Origin: Warburgia ugandensis | Taxonomy: Eukaryota; Streptophyta; Magnoliopsida; Canellales; Canellaceae | DNA length: 64,000 nt | Reading direction: 5' to 3' | Assembly (NCBI GenBank): GCA_035236585.1 | Contig: CP141132.1 | Span: forward strand, 24,697,445 to 24,761,444 | Part shown: one piece after another, positions 47,615 to 59,485 of the stretch | Layout of the letters: each line of letters begins with the position of its first letter | Numbering within the stretch: the first letter of the stretch is position 1 | Translations under genes and position numbers: made by a program | The notes under the pieces: model-generated | What the model was told of the DNA's origin: nothing | Seen by the model: only the letters and a program-made list of their open reading frames with translations | The model's database searches: none

Positions 47615-49700
47615 TGTGTTCTAAATATTTACTTGCAAGCATATGAATCAAAGTATTATGATATACGAAAGTGAGATGAATCCCATAAAAAATCTCATAG
47701 ATTTGCATGCAATTGGAACTTATTTATATTTATTATCATATTCAATAGGGTGGGGATTGTGATTAATTTAGGAATTAAATTAACTTGCAATTGGAAACAT
47801 TCATAAAACTCAAAGTAAACTTTCTAAACAAAGGCTTGAATGGAATTAGAAACTTTCTAAACTAACATGCATTTGATAAAGGAAATTAATGTAAAACTAG
47901 AATGATTTACTAACAAAATTTTCAAAAAAATAAAAAACCTTTCTTAAACAAAGGTTAGAAACTACCTAAAAACGAAGCTTTAATCTAAGAATGCAAACTA
48001 ACATAAGCAATGAATAATGAAACCTAACACATAACTCTCATGGAAAGTGTACATGGGTTAAAAATTAAGATCTAGCATAACATCATAATCAACTAAGATG
48101 AACAAGACATATTTAATAAGAAGATTGAATAAAACAAAATGCACTTAGAGCATTGAATTTATTGAATGAAAGACATTACAATCATGATGCATATAAAGTC
48201 CCAATTTTTTTTATTGATTATAACATCTTACAAAAAAGTGTGCATGATTTAATGACATGGAAACATCTATCTTGTTTTTAATCTTCAATCTCTAAACTAT
48301 CTGACAAACACTAGATGAATGCATGTGAACCAATGGAGAATCATCAACAAGAGAGTGAAAGATGGATAGGAATGAATCCAAAAGATGAGCAAATATGATC
48401 CATAGCGAGGAATTGAAGGAAATAAATATGATCAAAAGGCTACTTTATCTTAGTTGTTACTACAAGAGATGTGGCCTTTCGCAAGAGACCAAAGAGTAAA
48501 ACTTAGAAAAAAGGAAAAGAAAGATGTAAGAAAACCAACCTAGAAAATATGTGAAAACTTAGAGGAAAGAGGTGTGAATCACAAAGATGGAGGATGTATG
48601 AAAACCCTAGCAAGAAGGAGGTACAACCCTTTGAAGATGGATTGAAATTCCCATCTTTGAAGGCAATGCGAATCCCCTCTATCTCTATTGTGGGGGATGC
48701 CTTCATTTGCTTTATATGATGTTCACCTTTCTAAAGAGACCTAAGGAATAAGGAAGGATGGGATAAAGATTAGGAGAAAGATAGAGATAAGATAAGAAGG
48801 GAATTAGAAGTAGGACTCTAGGAATTGCAAACTAGAAAGTGGAATGAGGAAATGGAGTTTAGGAATGGTAGGACGTGAGATTAGAAGTAGAACATGGAGA
48901 TTAGAAGGTGGAACATGGAAAAGGATGGATTAGAAAGTTGCATGATTACACTTTCTAAGTGTAACATGATGGAAGGCGATAGAAAGGAAAAGATGGAAAG
49001 AAAGTGGGAAAGACAAAAATATGAAAATTGGAGTTCCTCTCTCTTGATTGGTCCACATATGCATGCATATCCTCTTATTGATAATCACTATCCATTTTTC
49101 CTCTTAAAACCATAGTTTTTGCAACTTGCAAAAGAACTAGTTTTTCATCTTCAATATGAGTGGTCCCATTTGCAATTGGCTTGGATGGCTAGAGTGGATT
49201 CCTTTGCTGGCTTTGACTTAGTGGCTTCCTTGGCTTCATGGATCACATGGCTTACATGGCTTTATGTCCCATGTAAAGGTGGTGGATTTTGTGTGGGCCC
49301 ACCTCTAGTCACCTTGACTTCTATTAATTGTTTCTGAGATTCATCGTCTTGCTCTTGAATAATACTGACCCTTTCTTGATTCTTAGAATTGATGGAATAT
49401 GGGTCCCAGTCTCTCTAAGTTGATTTGGATCATAAATTATCGTTTAAGACATTTTGGACCATTGGATCATCAATTTAACACCTATAAAAGATTAAAACAC
49501 TAACTAATACCTAAAAAATTATGATGGATCACATACTTCCTCTGGATTAGCTTCTAAACTTGCAAAATATCACACTTTTGAATTAGTAGTTTAGAAATGC
49601 ACGTGTTATGAATTTTGAAAATTCCTATAATAATGCCCTATAATTTATAACATGTGCTACTAATCATGTACTTTTTATGCAAATTTAAATATTTATCACG
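47615..49700 (-). repeat. S2: solo Athila-type LTR in the gag of E5
   Basis: The left part, with ACTTGCAAGCATATGAATC and GATGAATCCC, and the right part, starting on the minus strand TGATAAATATTTAAATTTGC, match the two ends of LTRs S3 and E4. No internal element sequence is attached, so it is a solo LTR in minus orientation, about 2.09 kb. TATGA is found at 47610-47614 and at 49706-49710, but the right copy lies several bases beyond the expected LTR end, so it is only a candidate target duplication. The open frames inside are not genes. Confidence 0.75.
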
Positions 49701-49705
49701 ATCTA

Positions 49706-50740
49706 TATGAGATAGGGATCACTCTAAATTTATATAGTACGATTGATATGTTGGGCCACAAAGTTGATAAGATAGATAACCTTATTCAGAGGTCAGATGC
49801 ATTCTTACTTACTAACAGATCTTCCCATCAACCTTAGTCTGAAGTTTGTTCAATCTACTTTAGTCTTAAAAACTCCATCGATTCTTGCCCATCTAACACT
49901 GCAGTCATAGGATGCTTTTTGAAGCAAGTGAATGCATTCAAAACTCCTAAAAAAATACCTATTTTGAGACTTAAATGATAACAAAAGAGGAACATCTAGG
50001 ATCCCTCTTACTCAACCTTTCCCCAAAGCCCTAGTTCCACAACACCCTCTACCACAATACTAATTTCCTCCACAATAGAGGAAAAAATCTTTAGAGGAGA
50101 CCCTGAGTTTGTTTTTGCAAGGTACATTAGAATTTCAAAATGGTATTAAACAAATAATGCAGACCTAGTCACAATCTATTGCCTAGTTGGAGTACTAAAT
50201 GGGCCAAATTGCTGGTCTTCTTACTAGAAGGAAAAAGGGTTAGTTTCCTAGTTAGCTAGTACTTAATCCTAATAGCCAATATGAAATTTGCATAGCTTCT
50301 AGGGAGAAGACATTTCATGAACATACTCAATCCACAACTACCTTTAGGAGTGGTAAAATAATATATAATCATGTTAGTATGACTAAGGAAGCTGAACCAT
50401 TTGGGGACAAGGAGAGTCCTATAAAGAATCAGAAGGGAAAAGAGAAGAAATAGCCACCTCTTACTTCTACTTATCCTAGTCCTAAAGAGCATTATATTCC
50501 GAAGGCTCCATTTCCTCAACATTTCAATATGGCTAAGAAGGCTACTAATTTTAATAAGCTAATTCATACGCTTAAACAAGTTAGTATACATATTCTATTA
50601 CCCAATGCAATCAACCATATACCTTATTATGCCAAAATTATGAAAAACCTTTGCACACACAAGAGAAAACTTTAGGTGTTGAATAAAGCATTTCTCAATA
50701 AGAAAGCAAGCTCAATCATACAACAAAAAATCCCACTAAA
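49706..50740 (+). pseudogene. Gag C-terminal region of E5 (decayed)
   Basis: Translated pieces include LYEIG, MLGHKVDKIDNLIQRSDAFL, NPNSQYEI, FRSGKIIYNHV, PSPKEHYIPKAPFPQHFNM, FNKLIHTLKQVSIHILLPNA, IPYYAKIMKNLCTHKRKL, LNKAFLNKKASSIIQQKIP and LKYRDPRC. This is the gag-protease junction seen in E1 at 1686-2081, in plus orientation. Numerous stops and frame changes show long decay. It continues directly into protease. Confidence 0.8.
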
Positions 50741-51120
50741 GTATAGAGATCCAAGATGTGCTATTATATCATGTGTGATTAGGAAACACACAATTGATAA
50801 GGCTACTTGATTTGGGATTGAGTGTTAACCTATTGCCTTATTTGATATATAAAGAATTAGGTTTGCACAAAATGAAAAGACTTCCACCACACTACAATTA
50901 GTCGACGTTTCTTGTGGTGTGGTTAAGGATGTACTAGTTAAATTGATAAGTTTTTATTTCTAGTAGACTTTCTAGTGTTAGATACACAACATGTAGCAAA
51001 CCCTAGGAGTCAAATTCCAATCATCTTCAGACTACCATTCATGGCCACATCAAATGCCACTTATTAACTTTAGGTTTGGTACCATGAAGTTATCCTTTGA
51101 GAAACATGGACATTAAACTT
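50741..51120 (+). pseudogene. Aspartic protease of E5 (decayed)
   Basis: LLDLGLSVNLLPYLIYKELG near 50802-50860 is the active-site loop with its Asp retained. Downstream are traces of the second half: LVDVSCGVVKDVLVKLI, then IPIIFRLPFMATSNAT-like residues and the RFGTMKLSFEKHG end, scattered over several frames. The catalytic loop is better kept than the rest. It cannot be functional. Confidence 0.75.
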
Positions 51121-51876
51121 AATGACTTTAATGCATGATAACTAGACTGTGAAGGTCCTTATGAAGTTAGTATCATAGAGAGTCTACAATCCCCACCATC
51201 CTCTAACATTGATCCTCTCGAGGCATGTCTGGCCCATTTCACTTTTGATTTTGATATAGACAGCTCCATTAATGACACAAATGATTCACTAGATACTTTA
51301 CTATTAATAGACACTTCTAAATGGAACGCCCAAGTAGGACCCCTTACACTTCTTGAGTTCCCATTTAAGTAATTTGTTGAAGACACACCCAATTTGAAGC
51401 TACCACCTATCGTAAAATGTGCACACTGTAACAGTTTCTATTAATCTAATCCCTTGCATATTACCTCAGACTCTAATACAGAATAGGAAGAAGAGTCCAT
51501 TGATGTTTCTATAGAACATCAACCAGCTCAAGGGTGTATAGAAGATGTAAGGGTTCAATCCCAGCCATTTCTCTACCTCAAGGTGAAAATGAGGAACCCT
51601 TGAGGGTGATGTAGAGTGAGCTTAGCCCTAGCTTTCAGGAGGATATCTAAGAGGTGGAAATTTTTTAGCTTATTGATATTGGCATCACATGTACCCAATT
51701 TAATAGTTCTTGAGCTAAGTCACCTTGACTTTGTCATAGAAAATTTAAATTCACCGTAATCCACCATGCTATTCTGGTATCCCATCCATACATCTCTAAG
51801 TGGAGAATGTACATTGATTACATTGAGATTCTAAAATAGAGTGAGTTACTCTAGAAAATCCTTCATTGTTAATTGG
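51121..51876 (+). pseudogene. Protease-RT linker of E5, cut by E4
   Basis: Readable pieces are NIDPLEACLAHFTFDFDIDS, then LDTLLLIDTSKWNAQVG and FVEDTPNLKLPP. They resemble the linker of E4 at 58640-58760 (LDPLQACLTHFNYDINIDKS). Later sequence is too decayed to read with confidence. The element is broken off at 51876 by the LTR of E4; RT and integrase of E5 are not in the window. Confidence 0.65.
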
Positions 51877-51999
51877 TGTAGCTTTAATATTACTCGCATG
51901 CACATGAATCAATGTAGTATTAGCAGACAATAGAGGTCAAATGCACGAGGAATCTTACAAATTTTCAATTGGTTGGATATTATTTAAATCATTTAATTT

Positions 52000-52089
<90 letters not shown>

Positions 52090-53988
52090 AAGTTGATGAT
52101 TAAACTAGGAATTTAAAAGAAGAAGGAAAAATGTATGAAATTAGAAACTACAACTAAAAAAACTTTCTAAAATTAAAGATATGCAATGGAATTAGAAACT
52201 AAGATAACTAACATGCATTCAACTAAAGGAAACTAAGGCAAAACTAGCATGAATGAATCTAGGAAACATAAACAAAGGAAACTTGCTAAAGGTAGGACCT
52301 TTTGAAATTAACACTTTCCTAAACTAGTATTAGGAACTTTCTAAAACTCAAAAAGGAAAATTTCTAAACATAAAATAAAACGTAAGCAACAAATTAAAAA
52401 CTGTTAAAACATGATTAAACAACTAAACTAATCAAGAATCAAAGAAAATTAACCCATATTCCATGCACACGATCCACAGATGGTGTGCATGGTTCATGGC
52501 TTCAAAAGTAAAATAATGTGGAACCTAATCAATGCATTTAATGAAAACATAAAAAGTTAAATAAAAAAATATAAAGCAATTGAACAAATAATTTTAATGC
52601 AAGACAACAACTTAGATCTAATGTACTTTGATGCAAGAAACAAACAAGAATAAGAATCCTAAATGAACTTTATTGAATCATTGCCAAAATACACCAAAAT
52701 TGTCCACATAAAACATGTATATAAATATGGAAGATGCACATAGTTCAAGTGACTAAAACAAGATCTAACAACCAATTCAATGCATTAATGTTTGTCAACT
52801 AAAGTAAGATAACAAGCAAAGAAAACCCAGGAAGGAATTCAAGAGGAAAGATGGATGAACTAACTATGGAAAAAGATGTCTAAAACTAAGTGCTATTAAG
52901 GGAGAAAAACATGAAATTATTAAGGGAGGAAGGTTAAGTGGAGAGATGATGTCATAGATCACGATGTTATGGTGGCAGCCATAGTTAGCAGGGGGAGGCA
53001 TCACCGCTTAGGAAGGTGGCATGCAACTCCTTCCTTTCTAAATATATGGTATTTTGGCTACTTGAATAGAGAAAAAAGAAAGGAAAATGGATGAGAAAAG
53101 ATGTAAAATATCTAGGGTTTTTTATTTTCTTTGACTTGAAATAGATCTAGGGATTTTCTAATTAGGAAACCACTTAAATTGTCAACTAAGCAAGGGAGAG
53201 GCATCATCTTCTAGGAAGGTGGCTCCCTCCTTAAGTAACAAATGTGAAAACACTAGTTAGGTGGGTGTAAAGGATAGAAAATGGAAAGTGGGATTTCTCC
53301 CTTGATTGATCCACCTATGCATGATTATCTTACCTTTTGCAAATGTCACTCAAACCTTCTAATTAGCCCTTGAAAATCACACTTTTATCAAGAGAGAGTT
53401 TCTTGAATTGATCCTCCAATTGTGTAACTCTATGTGCATGGTTCCATGTGGCTTGATGGCTCATTACTTGGTGGCTTAAATCTCTAACTCTCTGAGCTTG
53501 AAAACTTGGATGGCATGGCTTACTTAGGTTTCCTAGTTAGACTAGGAAACTTCATAAATGTCTCCAATTCTCATGCAAGGTGATGGTAATGCATGGCTTG
53601 TTGGAATGGATCATTTTAATCACCTTTGATGCTTCCCATTTCCTTCTTGCTTGTGTTAAGATGATTTTGAACCTTGATCACACCTTAGATTGATGCCATT
53701 TTAGGTTTTGGTTTGATCTTCAATTCTCATCTCAACCAATCTAGGCCTTTGGATCACCTTCTCAACACCTACAAAATATAAAAACCCTCATTAACTCCTA
53801 ATAAATTATGATGATTCATATACTTACTCTGGATTAGCTATTGAACCTGGAAAATATCAAACTATTGAATTATTTGGTTAGAAATGCATGTGTTACAATT
53901 TTTCAAAAAACACTAGAAATAACACTATATTTTATAACACATGGGCTATTAATTGGGTATTTTGTTATACAAAACCGAACAATTGTCA
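51877..53988 (-). repeat. 3' LTR of E4 (2.1 kb)
   Basis: On the minus strand it starts TGACAATTGTTCGG at 53988, right after a polypurine tract, and ends near 51877. The left end keeps a recognisable ACGAGGAATC block that corresponds to CACGAGGACTTG of E1. A GA microsatellite lies near its 3' end. The LTR start region (53740-53988) is the part that also occurs in every unit of the 59486-64000 array. Confidence 0.83.
52004..52088 (+). repeat. (GA)n microsatellite, about 85 bp
   Basis: Perfect GA run inside the E4 LTR; no such run exists at this place in LTRs S2 or S3. Confidence 0.98.
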
Positions 53989-54000
53989 CACCCCCCAACC
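53989..54000 (-). promoter_or_regulatory. Polypurine tract of E4
   Basis: The minus strand reads GGTTGGGGGGTG immediately before the LTR start. The same element, GGTTGGGGGATG, stands at the first internal unit boundary of the 59486-64000 array. Confidence 0.82.
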
Positions 54001-55799
54001 AACATTTTGATAGTCCCGAGCAACGTGCCCTTAAACCCCTAGGTTACTCCTACTGGACAAGTGAGGCCTCATGAAGGTTTGCAATGAGTATTTTCACAAA
54101 ATTCAAATAAGGGTAAGTTCTTGGTTTATCTTAGGGAATTCTCATTCATTAACACTCTACTAGCTTTAACAACTTAATAAAGATGAGTGCAAAATTTTAG
54201 AAGCTATCCACATACCAAAGCCATTTCATTATAGTTATATATTAGACTGCAGTGTGTGTACAATCTACATAAATCAGGACCTCCAGATAGCTATGCTTAT
54301 TGCTCCTTTGGAAAGATGTCTTGACCTCAAATTTTCACTTGTATACACTAAAAAATAAATCTCATAGAGAAATGGGTCAAACAAATTTCTCTCTAATGTG
54401 ACTGGATCTAAAGGTACTAATGGTTTACATAATCTTTTAAGCACACTTGAGATAAAGAATATGAACCATAAGAGTGGATGCAATTACCAAGACCCATTGA
54501 GGTTGTTCACCTTAATTCCTCCATATTTATATCCTCATTAAGGCTAACTTCCACCTTAAGATCAATAGGTCTTTAGATAGGATGAAACGTAGGCTTCTAA
54601 ATGGTTCTGAAAAGAAGGGTATAATGATTCAACATTTCAAATATGAGTAGAGGTCTTTTATTAAATTAAGAACTTTTCCTTTTGGTTGTACTTGTAGTGA
54701 ATAGCTCCTTTAATTTTCCTTTTTTTTTTTTCCCTACTTTTCTTACCTTTTCTTATCCTCATACCTTTTTCTTTTCTCTCTTCCCTGGATTTTTGAGAAG
54801 GAATACTTTTTTTAATTATTACTTTTGATATTTTTTACTTCTTTGACTATTGCCTTATTTAAACTTTTTTCTACCATCTCTACTCATTTTTGAAAATAGG
54901 TCAACTAGAGTTTCTAGGTTAAGGTAAATGGGATTTTGAAAAGAAAAAATCTTTCCAAGAGGCTCAAACCGTCTAACTAGTGGTATAGTATCTGAGTGAC
55001 CTTTATGCTTATAAGCTAAAACAAGGATGGCCTATATCATTTCCTAGGTTTCTTAAAATGAATATATGTCAATATATGTTTAGGAAAGAAGTTAGTACTC
55101 CTAGTTGGTTCTTGTCATTTTGACCAAAACAAAATGCTGGGAATTTATGTTGAAGAAATGATGGAATTACATAAATCCCTTAGGAAGATGATAGTCTTTA
55201 AAACTCATCAGGTATATAGGTCACCACTAATTTCCTCAAGGTCTCTAAGTCATAAACATTTATCAATCTAGCCTTATGCATTGTATGTAAGTGTGTTTAG
55301 AGATTTAACTTTCATAAAATACTTTAGGACATGAATAAAATGAAAAATTAATCATATGCATTTTTTTTAAGAATTAATTATATGCATTCCTATTAAGAAG
55401 TTAAAGTTGAAGAAATACTAATCTTTAGACAATCCAATTCTCATTATAGTAAAGGAACTTGACCTTAAAACCTTTGCAAAACTCAAAAAAATTCAAAATT
55501 TTTTTTAAGCGTATGAAGAAAACTAGACATCTGATGCACTACACGGCCAAACTGAAAGGAAACATTGGCCCAATGTCTTGTAATAAAGGAAAAATGGGTG
55601 ATGTATAATAATGAGACTCTAAAATCCTAAGTTGCATCCCAGTGATCGCTAAGTTTAATATCTTCAACTAGACATACAGTGCCATGATAGTGATAATGAT
55701 GAATGCAGCTCATATAATGCATGTAGCTATCATGGGATAGGCTGATGTGGTTCTTGATAAACACAAGTAATGTTTCTTCCACCTTAGGGTTTATCAACT
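54001..55799 (-). other. 3' untranslated region of E4
   Basis: No env-like or other protein could be read. The part next to the polypurine tract (54001-54480) is homologous to about 600 bp of each array unit, for example AATTTGAGGTCAAGACATCT and GTAACCTAGGGGTTTAAGGG on the minus strand. 54700-54790 is a pyrimidine tract. The remainder (54800-55799) is AT-rich without recognisable features. Confidence 0.7.
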
Positions 55800-56990
55800 T
55801 TAGGAAGGTTTCAATCTTTCTCCATTGACTTTGGAGATCTCTTCATCCTTTTCTATCTTAATAGCCCCATAAGGATATACAGTATATAGTATATAAGGTA
55901 CAGTCCATCGAGATATAAGTTTTCCTAAAAATAGATCCAATCTATAATTGTACAAAAGGGTTTTCTCTCAAGGCGTGAAGGGCTTCATTAAGATGTGTCT
56001 ATCATGATTATTTTTCATACAGTCTTTGTATCGCTTTGCTAATTCATATGTGTCCTTCCAGTAGTATCTAAGTCATAATTGAGCTTTTTGATTGGCCAAT
56101 AGGATCTATGTTCAAGTTCAACTAGTAGGTGGCAGGGCTTTCCATAGATGAAGCAGTAAGGTGACATGCTTATAGGAGTTTTAAATGTTATACGATAAGC
56201 CCATAGAGAGTCACCATGCCTCAAAGACTAGTCTTTCCTATTTGGATTGACTATCTTTTCTAAAATGACTTTATTTGTTATTAGACACTTTTACTTGTCC
56301 ACTAGTCTGAGGACAATAAGGGCTAGCTGTTTTACAAGTAACACCATATTTCTTCATTATATTCTCAAATACCTTACTACAAAAGTGTTTACACCCATCG
56401 CTAATTATGGCCTTAGGAGTACCAAAAACTGCAAATATATTTTCTTTTAAGAACTTGACCACTACATGATGATCATTAGTTTTACACATAATGGCTTCTA
56501 CCCATTTTGACACATAATCCCCCTGCAAGGATGTACAAATAACTAAAGAAATTAGGAAAAGCTCCCAAAAAATCAATGCTTTAAATTTTAAAAGGCTCAA
56601 TTTTTTAAGATGGGGTTTAAGGCAACGTATTCCCTTTTCTTATAATCCTTAATCGTTGACATCTATCACATGCTAAGTAGTAAGCATGTGAATCCCTAAA
56701 AATGGTTGGCCAATAAAAATCACACTGCAAAGTCTTTTAGCTATCTTTCTAGAACTAAAATGGCCCCCACATGCATGGTCATGACAAAAGAAAATGATCT
56801 TATGATTCATTATCTGGTATACATCTCTTAATGATTTGATCAAGACAATACTTAAAAATAGATCATCCCATGTAAAGTATTTTGACTCTGGTAATAAAAC
56901 TTTTTCTATCTTGTTTAGACAAATTATTAGGCATTTGACTTGTGATAATTGACTCAATCAGCATACCAAGGTAATTGAAATCTATGCAAC
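55800..56990 (-). pseudogene. Integrase of E4 (decayed)
   Basis: In order: zinc-binding region traces CHDHACGGHF and CDRCQR; core pieces GDYVSKWVEA, VVKFLKENIFAVFGTPKAII and SDGCKHFC; YGVTCKTASPYCPQTSGQVK; then LWAYRITFKTPISMSPYCFI and PCHLLVELEHRSYWPIKKLN. The C-terminal part LFLGKLISRW, PYGAIKIEK and VNGERLKPS ends with a stop at 55800. Integrase inserts the DNA copy into the genome. The catalytic Glu expected in GQVEVSN is a Lys here, and several stops and frame changes occur. The last part marks the end of pol. Confidence 0.87.
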
Positions 56991-57019
56991 AATTTTTCAT
57001 ATGTAAAACTCTCGTTATA

Positions 57020-57480
57020 GGCACATTTTCACTAGTAGAGTTCACAATTATCTTGGACAAGTGGCTAGCTACAACATTTTTGGAAGCCTTCTTGTCCCAA
57101 ATTTCTAAATCATATTTCTGCAGTAATTATATCCATTTGATCACCTTAGGTTTTGTATTTTTCTTTGAAAGAAGATATTTTAGGGCTGCATGGTCTGAGT
57201 ATACTATTACCTTAGATCCTAACAAGTAAGATCTAAGCTTATCTAATGCAAATACAACTACTAACAACTCTTTTTCTATAGTAAAAAAAATTGAGTTGGG
57301 CATCGTTGAGTGTCTTGCTAGCATAATATATGACATTGGGAAGTTTATCAATACATTGCCCCACCACAGCCCCGATTGTGTAGTTTGAGGCATCATACAT
57401 TATTTTAAAGGTTGCATTCAGTCTGGAGGTTGAATTATAGGTGTATAAGTTACCTTAGCCTTTGGACACTCAAATGCTTT
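57020..57480 (-). pseudogene. RNase H domain and connection of E4 (decayed)
   Basis: [28 protein letters not shown] (in pieces), [40 protein letters not shown] and [11 protein letters not shown] can be read, followed by DKKASKNVVASHLSKI. Order and motifs equal those of E1 at 1-450. Stops are present after KWI and upstream. Confidence 0.85.
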
Positions 57481-58335
57481 GACACAAGCATCATCAAAGT
57501 CAAAATTTGCCTCCTTTTGTAAGTAAATTACATAGGGGCTTAGCTATTTTACTAAAGTCCTTGATGAATCTTCTATAAAAACCAGCATGGGCTAAAATGC
57601 GCAAAAAAATTTCATCATCCTTGGAGGAGGAATGTTAGAGATCAAATTTGTGTTGGATTTATCCATTTCTATGCCAATGTGTGAATTAATGTTGCCTAAA
57701 ACAATGCCATTTTGAACCATAAAATAATATTTTTCTCAATTTTACACTAAATTATTTTCCTGACACCTCACATGGACAAGTTTTGAATGCTATAGGCATT
57801 CATCAAATGAAGAACCAAACACTGAGAAATCATCCATAAAGACCTTTGGGAATCCATCTACCATATTTGAAAATATGCTTGACATACACCCTTGAAAAGT
57901 AGCTGGTGCATTGCAAAGTCGAAAAGGCATATGATGGTAGGCAAAGGATGCAAAAGGGCAGGTGAAGGTGGTCTTCTCTTGATCCTCAAGTGCTATAAGG
58001 ATTTGGTTATAGCCAGAATAACCTTGAAGAAAGTAGCAGTACTTATATTTGGCCAACCTTTCTAGAATTTGGTCTATGACTAGTAGAGGAAAGTGGTCTT
58101 TCCTTGTGATCAAATTCAGATTTTAGTAATCTACACAAACTCTCCACCTAGTGGTCATGTGAGATGGGATTAACTCATTCTCCTCCCTCCTAATTACTAT
58201 GACTCTGGATTTCTAGGGAATAACCTGAATTGGTCTGACCCAAGTATTATCAGATATAAGGTAGATGATACCAACATCTAGGAGTTTAAGCACTTCATCT
58301 CTCACTATTTACTTCTTTTGCATTTTCATAGATCA
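57481..58335 (-). pseudogene. Reverse transcriptase of E4 (decayed)
   Basis: VLKLLDVGIIYLISDNTWVR starts the domain near 58290. TRWRVCVDY, then ITRKDHFPLLVIDQILERLA, GYSGYNQILIALEDQEKTTF, LCNAPATFQGCMSSIF and the catalytic box FMDDFSVFGSSFDECL (about 57800-57850) follow. Traces of the thumb, with ENNLV- and NGIVLGNI-like residues and FIKDF, continue to about 57540. The FMDD box is intact, but stops occur in the fingers and thumb. It has the same subfamily signatures as E1. Confidence 0.87.
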
Positions 58336-59485
58336 TTTAGCATTTTCTTCAAGGTGTACTCTATGCATGCTCATAGTAGGACTACTTCCTTTAATATCTA
58401 CTATGGTCCACCCTAAAGTTGTCATATGTTTTTTGAGAACATTAAGAAGCTGCCCTTCCTGTTCTTGAGCTAGATCCAAGGCTATGATGACATGCAAGGT
58501 TTCATCTAGTTCTAAGTAAGAGTATTTTATATTTTCAAGTAATGGCTTAAGGACCAAGGTTGGTGGTTTTTCTATAAAAGATATTGGGACAGAATCTAAT
58601 GGAGGAAGTGGTTCCACATGAGTTTCCCATTAGGAGGTATACATTATGGGTGTAGCATCTAAAAGATTATTTACCTCTTCAATGGACTTGTCTATGTTAA
58701 TGTCATAGTTGAAATGTGTTAGACATGCCTGTAGCGGATCTAAGATGGACAATGGTGGATCATGTATTAGACCTTTGATTAAATATACTACAGATGAATC
58801 ATTTAGGTCTAAATGTTGATAGTTGGCATTAAAAACATTAAGCTCAACCTTCATATTGCAAAAAGATAATTTCATCATGCCATTTCTACAATTTATGATG
58901 GCATTGGATGTAGCCAAAAATGGATGTCCAAAAATCATCGAGATCTAACTTTTAGGGTCTAACATAGGCTGGGCATCTTGCATAATGAAATTTGTAGGAT
59001 AATAAAACTAGTCTACCTATATTAACACATCTTCAACCACACCACATGGAATCTTAATTGATTTATCTAATAACGGTAATGTGGTTTTGGTTGGTTTAAG
59101 GTCACCAAGCCCTAGTTGCTCTTAAATAGAATAAGGAAACAAATTTACACCAATACCTAGGCCAAGTAGTTCCATATCTATGACATGATTTCCAATCACA
59201 CAAGAAATGGTATGACACCCTGGGTTTCTAAACTTAGGAGGGGTCTAATGTTCGATCACAGAGCTCACTTGCTTGATGATGAAATCTTTATTTTAAACAT
59301 TGAGCTTTCACTTTGTTGTGTAGAGCTCTTTAAGAAACTTGGCATAAGCAAGAATATACTTAATAGCATTGAGTAATGGGATATTAATTTGCACATTTAA
59401 ATGCTTCCATTATCTCATTGAAATTTGTTCCATTCTTAGCATTGTCAAATAATTTAGCAAATGGGAATTTTGGCACATAGGGCAC
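58336..59485 (-). pseudogene. Protease, linkers and gag end of E4 (decayed)
   Basis: From right to left: KFPFAKLFDNAKNGTNFNEI and a decayed AYAKFLKELY piece (gag-protease junction), CHTISCVIGNHVIDMELLGL, IGVNL (protease loop), IFGHPFLATSNAIINCRNGM and MKLSFCNMKVELNVFN. The linker follows with LDPLQACLTHFNYDINIDKS and LPPLDSVPISFIEKPPTLVL, ending in LGWTIVDIKGSSPTMSMHRV before RT. The active-site Asp of LLDLG is replaced by Gly (LLGLG, about 59150). The linker of about 575 bp between MKLSF and VLKLL is present here but absent from E1. The reading ends at 59485 where the array begins. Confidence 0.83.

Larger units (their letters stand above)
51877..59485 (-). mobile_element. E4: Athila-type element, 3' LTR to protease
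   Basis: On the minus strand the order is protease remnant, linker, RT, RNase H, integrase, a 1.8 kb 3' region, polypurine tract and 3' LTR. E4 interrupts E5. Its gag and 5' LTR would lie to the right, but the reading is cut at 59485 by a tandem array in the opposite orientation. Protease and integrase have lost catalytic residues and all domains have stops, so E4 is older or more decayed than E1. Confidence 0.85.

Noticed and set aside
54001..55799. Env-like gene in the 3' region of E4
   Set aside because: Some Athila elements carry one here, but no frame, signal peptide or membrane segment could be read on the minus strand.
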